Under the pieces are notes generated by a model that had not been told where the DNA came from, made no database searches, and was given only the letters and a program-made list of their open reading frames with translations. A stretch of 64,000 bases of DNA from Nothopassalora personata (lineage: Eukaryota > Ascomycota > Dothideomycetes > Mycosphaerellales > Mycosphaerellaceae): contig CM066292.1 in the NCBI GenBank assembly GCA_033816765.1, positions 3,224,001 through 3,288,000 of the forward strand. The letters run 5' to 3'. The position numbers and the translations under genes are program-made. Shown piece by piece: positions 1 through 10,249 of the stretch; within the stretch, counting starts at the first letter, position 1, and every line of letters begins with the position of its first letter.

Positions 1-205
1 CAATTCACAGCACCCACAACGCACAAGTAAGTAGCACATCGCCATTCTATATCTGCTACAACATCCGTTTTCCCACGCGAAACTTTCATGTTTGGTAGTC
101 TTGTGATGTCATCCGTACGCACCGTGCTTCCACACTCCACTTCACCTCTTTCACAAGTAAATCCTTTTACTTACACAACGTCACACACCCTCGTGCAACA
201 TCACA

Positions 206-1183
206 ATGGCTCCCTCAACCGGCACCCTTCCGCCTCACGAAGCAGCCCAAGCGGTCCTGCAAACTGGCCTGGTCCACCTCTCCGAACCTCTAATCGTAAC
301 CTTCACCCAAAACCTCTATGGCGCCATGTGCCTATCTTCAGGCGGCCTCTTCTCTATCCTCGTCGGCGCAGGTTTTGCTGGCTTTGCCTCGGAAAAACAA
401 CCCTGGAGTACAGCGTCTCCTGCAGGGTTTCGCGTTCCCGTTCGGGATCGTGTTGACCTATGTATGCATACCTTGTGGAGACTTTGACTCGACGTGGACA
501 CGCAGTCTTTCAGTATAGCTAACATCTATCTAGACAATCGGCGCGGAACTCTTCACCGGCTATCCAATGTGGCTCACCATGGCAGCTCTGGAACGTAAAG
601 GAGGACCTCGACAGTACATCTACGGTGCCGCCACATCCTGGATTGGAAATCTACTGGGTGCGCTGCTGTTCAGCTCGTTGTTTACGCATGCTACGCAGGC
701 CATCAGCGAAGATCCCTGGAAAAGCGGGATTGTTACGCAGATTACCGAGGATATTGTCGATTTGCCCTGGCATGTTATCTTCCTCAGGAGTTTTGGGTGT
801 GGGTGGTTGGTTACGATTGCTATGTTCTTGGGCACGCAGAATCAGGATGGGATTAGTAAGGCGATATGTCTGCATTTTCCGTTTATGATTAGTGCGACGG
901 CGAGGTTTCCGCACACGGTTGAGTATATGTGAGTGACGGGACGGTATGACGTGAAGAGCGACCGCTGACTATGATGAACAGGTACCTTGCAAGCACGGGT
1001 ATGATGCTCGGTGCACCGTTAAGTATTGGTGGGTTCTTTTGGAAGTGCTTGCTGCCGATTACGCTTGGTAACATTGTTGGTGGTGGACTTTTCACAGGCG
1101 GATACCTGTGGTGGACGCACATCTGTGGGCAGAAGAGGGAGTATGAGGGAGCTGATGGCAATCTGCTGGATGATCACGAGTAG
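206..1183 (+). CDS. Formate/nitrite transporter (FNT) family membrane channel, three exons, exon 1 frameshifted
   Basis: Encodes a FNT-family channel of the plasma membrane; the family moves formate, nitrite or related small monovalent anions. The ATG at 206 opens the frame. I place introns at 462-533 (GTATGC...CTAG, branch GCTAAC) and 929-981 (GTGAGT...CAG, branch GCTGAC); both keep the frame, giving about 283 residues. Family signatures seen: GAELFTGYPMW after intron 1, a SWIGNLLGAL half-helix, the conserved His in RFPHTVEYMY across intron 2, and GNIVGGGLFTGGYLWW near the end. Several hydrophobic segments match the six-helix fold. The anomaly is a run of five A at 393-397. The frame from 206 reads through SEK and then loses homology, whereas removing one A gives SENNPGVQRLLQGFAFPFG, as the family expects. 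It is therefore either a pseudogene or a sequencing error. Family assignment is from recognised motifs; the substrate is not known. Confidence 0.85.
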
Positions 1184-3972
1184 GCACCGTGGACCTGGAT
1201 GTGTTCCTTCGAACCAACTGAACAAGTACCCTTCGAATACAGGAAAGCTACCCAAAGCCCTAAGAGAGTACAAACAACAACGCCCACGTTGGGACCATTA
1301 GATCAAGAAACGGAAGAAACTGTTTCCCCAGCATCAATGCTCATCTCACCAGAACCCTCCAGGTTTGGCATCGCCCCAGTACCGGGACGTATTGGGCCTG
1401 TGCATCCCCATGAACTGCCTGCGCCAGTTGCCATGAAACACTTGGCCGCCCATACCATCCCAGCCGTCATTGAAGCCGAAGTACACGGCAGGATTAGCGC
1501 AATGTTTGGGCCCGTACTGGCTATACACACCCATGTGGAAGTTACGGTCCATGACTAGCTACCATTGTAGCTGGGACCTCCGCGGTAGACGCCGGGGCGA
1601 TTCATGGGTTTGTCAGTGCGGCGGGCTCGGGTTATAGAAGATTGAGACTGCGTGGAAGTTTTCGAAGAGCTTGCTGGCGGGGGCAGTGGTCTGGTGAGGC
1701 AAAGAATCAACGAAGTCTGGGTTTGCTTAAGGTATCTGTACAATCACAGTATTGACACCCCGCAACATACGATAGATACGAAAAAAACCAAAGCTCCTTC
1801 TCGACATCTTCACCGAAACCCTGCCGGATTCAACGTTCCATAAGCTTTGATGTCCGACCTTTGCATTCCCAGCCAATATTTTCTTGGCATATTACGATAG
1901 AGATACGGACTGCTTGGAACTTCCCATATGCATCCATATCTGAGACGTGCTGACGGAGCACCATGCTAGCTGGGGCCGTATCGGTGGTTGAGGGCACTGT
2001 GGAACTCGCGGTCTACTACGAGTTTGCGGGGACTACTGGGTCGGTAGGGTCCTTATGTGGTGATTTTAGAGGGTTTTCAGGTATTCGGTATAGACTGGTG
2101 TTAGGTAGTACCAATCAAGAGATACGTCTCGCTTAGAGAGGACCGGCAGTGTTCGAGCGGTGTGGAGTTTGCTTGGTAGGCAAGAGAAGGAAGACATGGT
2201 ACAGAGCGATGAGGCATCGGGTTCTGAAGCTGGTGTATATGGAACGACAGATCCAACATCGTCGACGGATCTTGAGTGGCGTGGCTAGTATTCCCGGTAG
2301 CAAGAGCGACGAGCTTAGATACGTGATCTAGGTGAAATCGATACAATGGAGCAGGCGCGCTGATTCAGTTTGCAACAGACGAAGTCCACCGCGTTACCAC
2401 AGCGCATAGGCCATTGACCACTCTTCAGTGAGCGCGCTGCCTCAAGCAGTAATACCCCTACCCTTTTCTACTGTTGTAGATCACCTATGAAGGGAAGAGC
2501 TCGCTAATCCCGAGCTTGCAGTAGTCGTTGGCTGTATCATGTCAACGCGATGTCACATCACTTCAGGAAGACTCAAATCTCCACTTACCAGCACCATCCT
2601 GCTTGTATCTGAGCCCTTAGACCTCACCCTCTCCGATGCTAATGACCTCGCACGACTTGCAACAGCGGTCAGAGTTCTTGCTTGCCGTGTGCTGCTCCTG
2701 TCCAGCTGGCACGGCTCTGTCCAAGACGAAGACGAAGAACGTCCGTGCAAGAGAGCATCAAAGCTCCTTTTGCAGTGTGAGTCGGACCTTTGGCGCTAAA
2801 GTGGGAGTGGCCCGCACTCGAGCGCCAAGACGAAGCTTATGGCCAAAAGTGTGGCTGCCAAGGATAAGCCGACCCACATTGCGGTGAATGTTCTGCAGCA
2901 CATTCGCCACAATTCATCCTGTGATGTATCCGCGATAGAGAATGTACTCGTATGGAATGGAAGACAAAAGATACACAGCTCGCCCTGCCGCTGACAGGGT
3001 GCCACAAGTGGAGGCGACGTTGTAGCAGAGCAGCAACGGGCTGCAAGGGCATTCCATACGACTGACCATCTTGAAGACGGAGTAGAATTGTACTTGATAC
3101 ATGCCCTGAGCAGCATGGGACCTTCAACAACGCGATATCCACGTCAAAACTGCTGCTACGGTTGACGACGGTACAAAAGCTTCAGCACAGCCGCTACAAG
3201 CGTCGAATATGCACCGCCAGTGCTTCACACTAATTCTTGTGCCAGTGTCCAGTGATTCCGAAAGTGTGTGAAGCTGAGCTATGAATGAATGAGTGGTGAA
3301 ATGGCACAGTCTCAACAACGACTGCACGATACCCAGAGAGGGGCCATATCCACCACAAAGCGTGCGGCCATGGTCCAAACTTGGATTAATGTATATTTCG
3401 GAGGGACAAGCAGAAAAACAGAATGCGGCTAAGTAGAGAGGAGCTCGGGTTAGTACACATAGGCAGAATCATCTCAGCTAAAGTAGGAAAGACGCCAGGA
3501 GGCCAAGAACGGTGCAGGTGTCGAGTGCGCGAAAGCCCGAGGTGGCTTTGAGGGTGGTAATGATGGTGATGAGTATTCGAGAGGTGTCATCAAATGCCTT
3601 AAAACACTGGTCCGGGTAGTATAGATGCTTTCAATTCTATATGACACCACACAGAACAGCAGACCTCCAACTTCCTCACACTCTCAATTATTGTTCGTGT
3701 CACATCCCTCATCTATCGTCTTGCGGCAGTTCTATAATACTATCAGTGATCAAACCCACAGACTATGGAATCATTCAGCTTAGATGACATCTTACTGACC
3801 CACACCTTGCCCTCTACCCTCTCCCGCTTGCCATCTTTCCTTCTCACGCCCTCCCTTGACCAACAACTCCACCGGAATACGCACCTGCGCTGACTTCTGG
3901 CGTCGACGGATATCAACAGACATAGTATACAACGCTACTACAGCCACCCGATCTCCGATACCCAAGATAGGC
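1184..3972. other. Intergenic stretch without a supported gene
   Basis: About 2.8 kb of ordinary, non-RIP composition. Several open frames of 60-120 codons occur on both strands, but none shows a family motif or a convincing splice chain. The only stretch with protein-like composition is on the minus strand at 1346-1743, listed separately. I see no repeat or RNA gene. Confidence 0.4.
1346..1743 (-). pseudogene. Possible broken minus-strand coding remnant, unknown protein
   Basis: Two minus-strand frames abut here. The upstream one (1743-1555) ends in NRPGVYRGGPSYNGS and a TAG. The downstream one (1552-1346) starts MDRNFHMGVYSQYGPKH and is rich in Gly, Trp, His, Asn and Tyr. Such composition is unusual for random frames, and the two read like one sequence interrupted by a frame change at about 1553. 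No domain is recognised. An overlapping plus-strand frame of 119 codons (1199-1558) exists, so this could also be chance. Confidence 0.2.
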
Positions 3973-4633
3973 TCACTTCTCGCCATCACGCAAAAAGTGC
4001 TTGCAAGCTCGAAACACCTTCGCCGCCCATTTGAGCATGCCAAGATCCCAGACGATGCCGAATGTCGTCGCAGCTGAGAATAACAGCATCGTGGACCAGA
4101 AGACGAATCGCATCGGCCAGAATACATCAATAATGGCATACCAGACACTCATGGATAAGATCGAGAAGGTGGCGAGGGCTCCAGAGCAGAGGAAGAAGCA
4201 GATGTCGTCTGTTCGAGTGAGGTCTGTAAGAGGGTCAGTCTCAAGGCTTGGAGGTGGTGCCTTCAGTCTGGCTTACCCATGTAATCGACATATTTCCGGC
4301 TGCTAACTGGTCTGACAAGGTAGTCCATGAAGAAGTGCATGTTGATGTATGCATGATAGACAAGGTATACCAAGATGGTGTTGCTGGCGGCTGTCCAGAA
4401 GATACTGAGACCAGATGTTAGCGGATTGACAGTCTCGTGCTCAGTGGCCATTCCTAAGGTGATGATGCCGTTTCGAGTAATCTTGGGGTGCATGTCAATG
4501 GGTTACTTCGAGCTGCCGGGGTGTTCTGCTGACGGTATTGTTCGTCCTTCGAGTCGTGGTCAAGCGGCGCGTCGAGAAGGCTTCCTCCTCGCTTGTATGA
4601 CTCTATCCGAAGGAGCAAATCGTCGTGCAACAT
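3973..4633 (-). CDS. Predicted multi-pass membrane protein, three exons, function unknown
   Basis: I assemble this gene from three exons on the minus strand: 4633-4507, 4453-4277 and 4223-3973. The introns (4506-4454 and 4276-4224) are each exactly 53 nt, with GTAACC...TTAG and GTAAGC...ACAG ends. The coding length is 555 nt, or 184 residues plus TGA, with phase kept across both joins. The start is the first ATG (4631-4633) after an in-frame TAA upstream. The N-terminal 45 residues are charged and hydrophilic. A hydrophobic helix follows (GLSIFWTAASNTILVYLVYH), then a loop containing DYLVRPVSSRKYVDYM. The last exon holds two or three more hydrophobic segments rich in Phe, Trp and Met before a basic tail ending in DGEK. 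I do not recognise the family. A missing upstream exon is possible. Confidence 0.55.
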
Positions 4634-5463
4634 TAGACGAAACCTCACTTCGAGTGGGCAAGCAATCGGACTTCGATATTCACAGTGGCTTATCGCTTAT
4701 CGAGCGGAATATTATATTCCCAGCATACTCGGCATCTGCTGAAATTTGACCAAAACGGACGTCTCAATCGGCGGGCTTACCCTCTTGCTTGTTGCTAGTA
4801 TTTGCGCTTTAGATTGCCACGCCGTCTTTCCAACGCATGCGAAGCGGAGAAGCTCGAGATCTCCCGGCTTGAGCATCCCGTCTTGCAGCTCGGACTCACG
4901 TCGCACTTGGGCAGCGAGGCGAAGCTGGGCTGATCGGGGTCGTCTGACGAACGGGCAATGCCGGCATAGCTGAGCTGCAGGCACTGCGTCAATGACGGGA
5001 ATTCAGTTGGACTTACATACTGTTCTCAGCAATCTTTCACGCGAGTATGGTGCAGCGCGCTAGACACATAGCCCCGACATATCGATCGAGGCTCTCTGAG
5101 GCATCAGATTTACGTGATTCCAAGACTTCTTTTGACAGTGCATCATGCTGTCGTGACTCTCACGATGCGATTCGCGTTGCTTGTGATCCTCCTACATGGG
5201 TCGCCTCCATTCTAAAGACGTGGCACTGATTATGACCGGTCGTTCCGTTTGCCATCGCGGCTGGCGTCTGAGGTCGTCCCAAGTCAATCTCTTCCCTGCG
5301 CCGGTGGTGACGAGTTCCGCCTACACAGTATAGTCCCACCCCTGGGATCAGCAAAGGCTTGTCCCATATGGATAGTCGTTAGCGATTTGATGTGCCTGAT
5401 GCATTGATGAAAGAAACATGGATGTCTTTACACTGCACTGCAGCAGCACAGCGCGGCACGCCC
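4634..5463. other. Gene flank without a supported gene
   Basis: Ordinary-composition DNA between the membrane-protein gene and the transposon cluster. Overlapping minus-strand frames at about 4712-4992 are Ser- and Cys-rich, with no recognisable domain or supported start. The composition changes abruptly at about 5464 to TpA-rich DNA. Confidence 0.4.
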
Positions 5464-5750
5464 TGTTGTAAATAGGTATTTGACGAGTATAAGCTTCTAG
5501 ATTGAAACGATAGGGTGGATTAGTAACCCTTATGAATTGCTACTAAGTGTGAGACTATCTAGCTATAGTAATAGTGTAATATAGTGTATATGTGCAAAGT
5601 CCTAACTAATATAGCTATTAGTTACCTAATTTATAACACTCTCCCTTTAGACTAACTACTATAAAGGCAGTCTAATTAACTTAATATTACCTATATTGCT
5701 ATATTAGTATTGAATACCTTTGCTAGCTTTAGATACTAGATTAGCTATAG
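5464..5750 (-). mobile_element. Truncated LTR retrotransposon remnant (Copia-like 3' LTR plus short internal end)
   Basis: 5464-5638 is a 175 bp unit starting TGTTG and ending TAACA. On the minus strand it starts TGTTATAAATTAGG and is preceded by the purine-rich tract AAAGGGAGAG (about 5639-5648), the usual polypurine tract/3' LTR junction. The further internal sequence is AT-rich and ends abruptly where element C1 begins at 5751-5755. No coding domain is readable, so the Copia label rests only on the typical TGTTATAA start and the purine tract. Confidence 0.45.
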
Positions 5751-5754
5751 GTAG

Positions 5755-6125
5755 TAATGTCTACTAACCACCCTATGTAGGCCTGTCCGAGTTGTGGTAG
5801 TATGGAGCGGTGCTTACGTAAGCAGGGGTATTTGCCGGTCCCGGGACCGGGAAATCAGGTCACGTAACGAGCAGCGCAGTAGCTAGATAAACAAGAAGAT
5901 TAGCGGACCCTAAACCCCTATGCCCTCTACTCGAGAGGTATAAATTGAATTGTTACCTTAATGCTACGCTTACAATGCTTAGCTACGTAGTATATATCTT
6001 AACAGCTATACTAGGTCCTACTAGCTTGCCTAAATGTCTAATTAAACCTAAATGAAATTAGGGCAAGTTAGACCTAAGGGACCCCCTCTAAACCTAAGGT
6101 TAACATAACCTATTAGTCGTTAATA
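5755..6125 (-). repeat. C1 3' LTR
   Basis: About 371 bp, repeated directly at 18011-18380 and inverted at 19186-19556 and 44574-44943. The LTR ends read TA...TA where TG...CA is expected, consistent with RIP. The complement of 6126-6138 (GGGGAGGATA) is the polypurine tract immediately upstream in element orientation. Confidence 0.85.
5830..5855. repeat. 26 bp palindrome, C1 3' LTR copy
   Basis: Core CCGGTCCCGGGACCGG with arms ATTTG and GAAAT; the near-perfect LTR version of the motif found four times per C element. Confidence 0.85.
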
Positions 6126-6569
6126 TATCCTCCCCCATTACGAACCTGTCCTTAGGTTCTAAAGTAGTAAGCCCGGGCAATATAGGTAGCGCAGTTAGTC
6201 GCTATAAGCTAAGGTAGTCTTATAGCAGTATAGTAGCTTACCCTACTATTTAGCTTAACATATAAGATGTTAGGCAATCCTAGGGCCTACTAGCGACAGT
6301 TTATAAAGATCGAAAGGATCCTTCTAATAGAGACCGTAATAATAACGTTAATAACCGCGACTCGCATCCGTCGCACTGTACTAACGTATACTACGAAACT
6401 AGCGAGGGAATAGATAGCTATGTTAGTATTAATCGAGCGGGCTAGATAGTCGAATAACGTAAACGCTATTCATGAGACAAGTAAGCGTTAGTACTAGTAA
6501 CCTAATAAATCTAAAGACGAGTTCACCGCGTAACTAGAAAGTAAGTTAAGGGAAGATAAGTAACTATAA

Positions 6570-9500
6570 GAAACAAGTAAGATCTAAGGACTAGAAGTAC
6601 CTATACCCGAAGCATTAGAACTAGAATTAGAACTAGAATTAGAACTAGAATTAGAACTAGAATTAGAACTAGAATTAGAACTAGAATTAGAACTAGAATC
6701 CTATAGGCTATAGCTGTAGCCGGAAATTAACTAGAAACTAGGAGCCTATAAACCCGCACTAACTACTTAGTTCCACTTATTCTTACATAACTCCTTTATC
6801 TAGACCTACTCGTTATCGTAGCTAACACTAGTCTTACTAGACGCGTCCCTAAGTAGCTAGCTAGTAAAGTTCCTATAGTAGTTACGGAAGAAGCTCTTAT
6901 TACGTCCTTCGCTTATAAAGCACATCTACTCGAGAGTAGTAACTAAGCTAAGCTACTTATCTATCAATTTCATAGCTCGGACGTGCTAATTATGTATCTT
7001 CTTATAGAAGAGCTCCGAGTCTAGGCGGACCGTAGCATTAAGCTACCTTCTAGCATTAAGGATAACTTCGTTATCGTTCTAAGACTTTAAACCCGCTAGG
7101 GCATTAGATAGAGGGCTAATGCTACTAAGGTGTACGGCCGTAGGAAAAGGATAGCCGGGTACTAGGCGTCGATACTTAAACCCTACAGCGCTCTTACTTA
7201 GCGTCTTAAAGTTACGATAGAGGTCTATTACCTAGTGTATGCTCTAGCTTCTCTAGAGTTCAAGATAGTTATCGTCGCGGATCTCGATAAAGTAAGGGTT
7301 AATCTAACGTAGCGTCTTCTTATGTGCGGCCTACCTTATTAGAACGCCTACAGTAGTTACCCGCATTTGCCTAGCGCTTAGGTCCTCTCTAAACTAGCTA
7401 ATGCTATTCTTACTTAGGTAATTCTAGACCCTAACCGAGAAGAAACGCTTAAATCGGCCGTCTTCTATACAGTCGTTAATCCGGCACTACTAGATAAACT
7501 CTCTAGCATTCCCTTACTTATAAAAACCGTGTAAAAACTCCGGCCTACTAGTACCCTCTAAGTTAAGAGAGTACAGTATGTTAAGCCGGTTACTAGTCTA
7601 GTAGTTTTCAATTTCGAGGTTTAAGTCGACCCTAGTATACTATACTATAGTGTTCGCGTTACCCCCCTAATAAGCCCTATTAAAGCTAAAAATCGTAGGC
7701 CTAGGGAAGGAGATAAACCGAGTGTAGTATTAAGGGTGCAGCGCTACTTATAAGAGCTATAGCCCGGGGTCTTATCGCATAATCTATTAGCTTAGAGAAT
7801 ACTACATGTTCTAGTAGACGCCGCCGTTACTAATCTTATTCAATTCTCGTAGGTGCTATCGGTACACGTCGAATTCTCGACTCATTATCTCTCTAACTAT
7901 TTTAACCCGCGGCGCTAGTTTAGCGTTATTATACTAGTATAGCATATTGCTATTAATGTAGGTACCGGTGCTATTAAGATCGGCTTAGTCGGCTTTATTA
8001 ATGCTAAATTTATTAAGGATCTAGTTGTAGTTAGTATACGTAACGATACTACTCGTAGTACCGACTTTACCTCGAACACGGAGGTAGCTAAGCGGGTTAA
8101 CAGTCTTCTAACTACGCTTATTAGGGCGAAACTACGACCTATTCTTTACCTTAATAGCTAAAAAACTCTTGCCTTTAAAGAGCTAGTCTTAGACCTTAAG
8201 CGCGCGCTTATATAGGGTATTAGCGGTAATACCGGGATTCGTAACGAAGTAGAGGGCCTTATAGTAGAAATCTCGAATATACTAATCGCACATTATAGCG
8301 CTAACCTTACTATCCCTCTTAAGAACCTCCGAGATAGCATATTCGAGCTTCTTAAGGCCCGCTATCCGGTACTTAGGTAGCTAGTTAATGCTATCTATAT
8401 TAATCGAGTTTCTAAACTTAATACTATAGTACCGCTCATTATAGGTGCAGTTAGCGCGCTTAATCCGGAGGGCCTCGTCTTCTTATAGGATCTAATCCTT
8501 AAAGACTAATACATCCCTAATTATAGCCGAAGGTAATATAGTAAGTATCGGATTACTATTCTTAGTTAGGGCCGGAGTGGATCGTAGGGTACTAACCGGT
8601 ATACCTAGCGGACTGCCTTCGCGTATAGGTGCGCCGTCTAGCGTTCGGTTAGGCGAGGATTAAGTAGGCGTAGTTATGCCCTTACCTATGCTCTCGCCTA
8701 TACGGAGCTCCTTAAGTCGACTCGACTTACGACCGCCTCTCGATAGGACTATAGGCTAGGTAGAGGCTAGTAGAGTTAGCGTAGTACTCTTTATACGTCC
8801 TTTACCTTTACTACCCGGTAGCTAACGTAGCTAAGGCTATTACTAGCTAGATGGTCTAGGTTAATCTATACTGTCCTCCGGGGACGCGGACTTCTTAGTA
8901 ATAGTACCCTCTATAAAGTATAGAAGGCTATCCTTATAGACGGCTAGGCGGTGTCTTCTAATGATCTCCCTACTCTTAGCCGACTACGGATTAATACTAC
9001 GTGCTTTAGCCTCCCTATCGCACCGGGTAAGATTACTAGGCTCTAGAATTTGCTTACGATCTATACCCTTACGGCCGATCCTTATACGCTAGATTAATGC
9101 CCTCTAAATTCTACTAATAGCCCTACTATAGTCTAGGTACTTATTAATAAAGGCTGTAAACTAGCGGCGCCCGCTATTAGTACTATAAAGCTCGGAGATA
9201 ACGCGTCGATTAAGAATCTTATTATCTATCTACTATAGCTAGTAGCGGGTAAGCGTAGCTCGAAGAGTCTTCTCTCGGTTACGAATCTCTAAACCGGTCT
9301 TACGAATCTTACCGACGATAGGAAATAAGACATCGAGCTTCTTATTACTAAGGAATTCATCCTAGTAGCTCTTACCTATACCGCTCTTAACTTCCTCGAA
9401 AAACAGGTTAACCTAGACGGAGTAGTCTTTAAACACCTTCTCGAAGCCCTTATAGAAGTCCTTTAACACCTTAACCCGCTTCTAAGGACTAAGCTCTCGG

Positions 9501-9740
9501 AACATAACATTAGCGGCGGACTTCGGCGTGTTCGTGTTAGTAAGGATATGCTTAACGTTATCCGGTAGGCGAAGGGACTCGAATAAGGTCTAAGGTAGGC
9601 GGGTAAGCCTAGTAACAGTACTAGTAAGCGCTATGCTCGAGCTAGCCGGGCGTAACGATAGACTAGCTAAAGCTATAATAACTAGGATTCGCTAGTAGTA
9701 AGATCGTAAGAGCTAGCTATCTCGTAGTGCTACTCTAGAT
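6570..9740 (-). pseudogene. C1 ORF3: large RIP-degraded ORF downstream of pol, unknown function
   Basis: This is the inverted counterpart of 41000-44170 in C2. Read on the minus strand it gives about 1000 codons, with in-frame stops almost only at TAG/TAA positions that RIP makes from CAG, CAA or TGG. The N-terminal third is basic and rich in Arg, Lys, Leu and Ile; the C-terminal end holds the Ser/Asn stretch encoded by the 12 bp microsatellite. No retroviral domain, zinc knuckle or membrane segment is evident. Ends are approximate. It lies after pol, where accessory or env-like genes sit in some Gypsy elements, but I do not recognise it. Confidence 0.6.
6614..6699. repeat. 12 bp tandem repeat inside ORF3
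   Basis: About seven tandem units of TTAGAACTAGAA. The C2 copy at 44038-44082 is about half as long and includes shorter units. On the coding strand it encodes a Ser/Asn run. This length difference accounts for most of the roughly 40 bp offset between the C1 and C2 arms. Confidence 0.85.
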
Positions 9741-10118
9741 TGTTAGTAAGCTTTAAAAGCTTAGTATCGGGGTAGGGGCTTTAAAGAAGGTTAAGGTCGT
9801 AAAGAGAGAGAGGCTAAAGAACCGTCTAATGTGTATAGTAGTAGTAGATGGATGTGTCAGTAGCTCTAGTAATAGTGTTAGTGTTTAAAGAAAAGGAGAG
9901 GAAGTAGTAGGTAGAGAGCTACGCTTAAGTATACCTCTTAGCGTATGTCCCTATAACCGTTGTAAGGTAGTAGCGCCGAGACCGGTCTTATAAGTAGTAA
10001 GAGCAGTACTATTAAGGTCACACTAAAGGTCCGTAACCCTATATGTAACTAAAAACCAGTACTAGTAACCACCTAGGTAAGCATTCGGTAGGGGCATGCT
10101 ACGCTATTACGTAATCCG

Positions 10119-10144
10119 ATTTACCGGTCCCGGGACCGGTAAAT
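10119..10144. repeat. 26 bp perfect palindrome, C1 pol-ORF3 junction
   Basis: Half-site ATTTACCGGTCCC followed by its exact reverse complement. It sits between the end of pol and ORF3, matching 40593-40618 in C2. Confidence 0.9.
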
Positions 10145-10249
10145 GTAACTCTACTAACTAAGGTCTAACTAAGGTAAGAACACCCTATAAAGTAAAGTCT
10201 AGATAACCGAATCGGCTTAATAAACTAAAGGGCATACGTAACACATGCC

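Noticed and set aside
2796..3378. Overlapping minus-strand frames of 62-106 codons
   Set aside because: Three frames overlap without a common splice chain and none has a recognisable motif.
4746..4973. Plus-strand frame with a signal-peptide-like start
   Set aside because: Begins at TTG, has no ATG in the hydrophobic part and no splice or domain support.
6614..6699. Regular 12 bp repeat resembling an array
   Set aside because: No unique spacers; it is a microsatellite coding a Ser/Asn run inside ORF3, not CRISPR.
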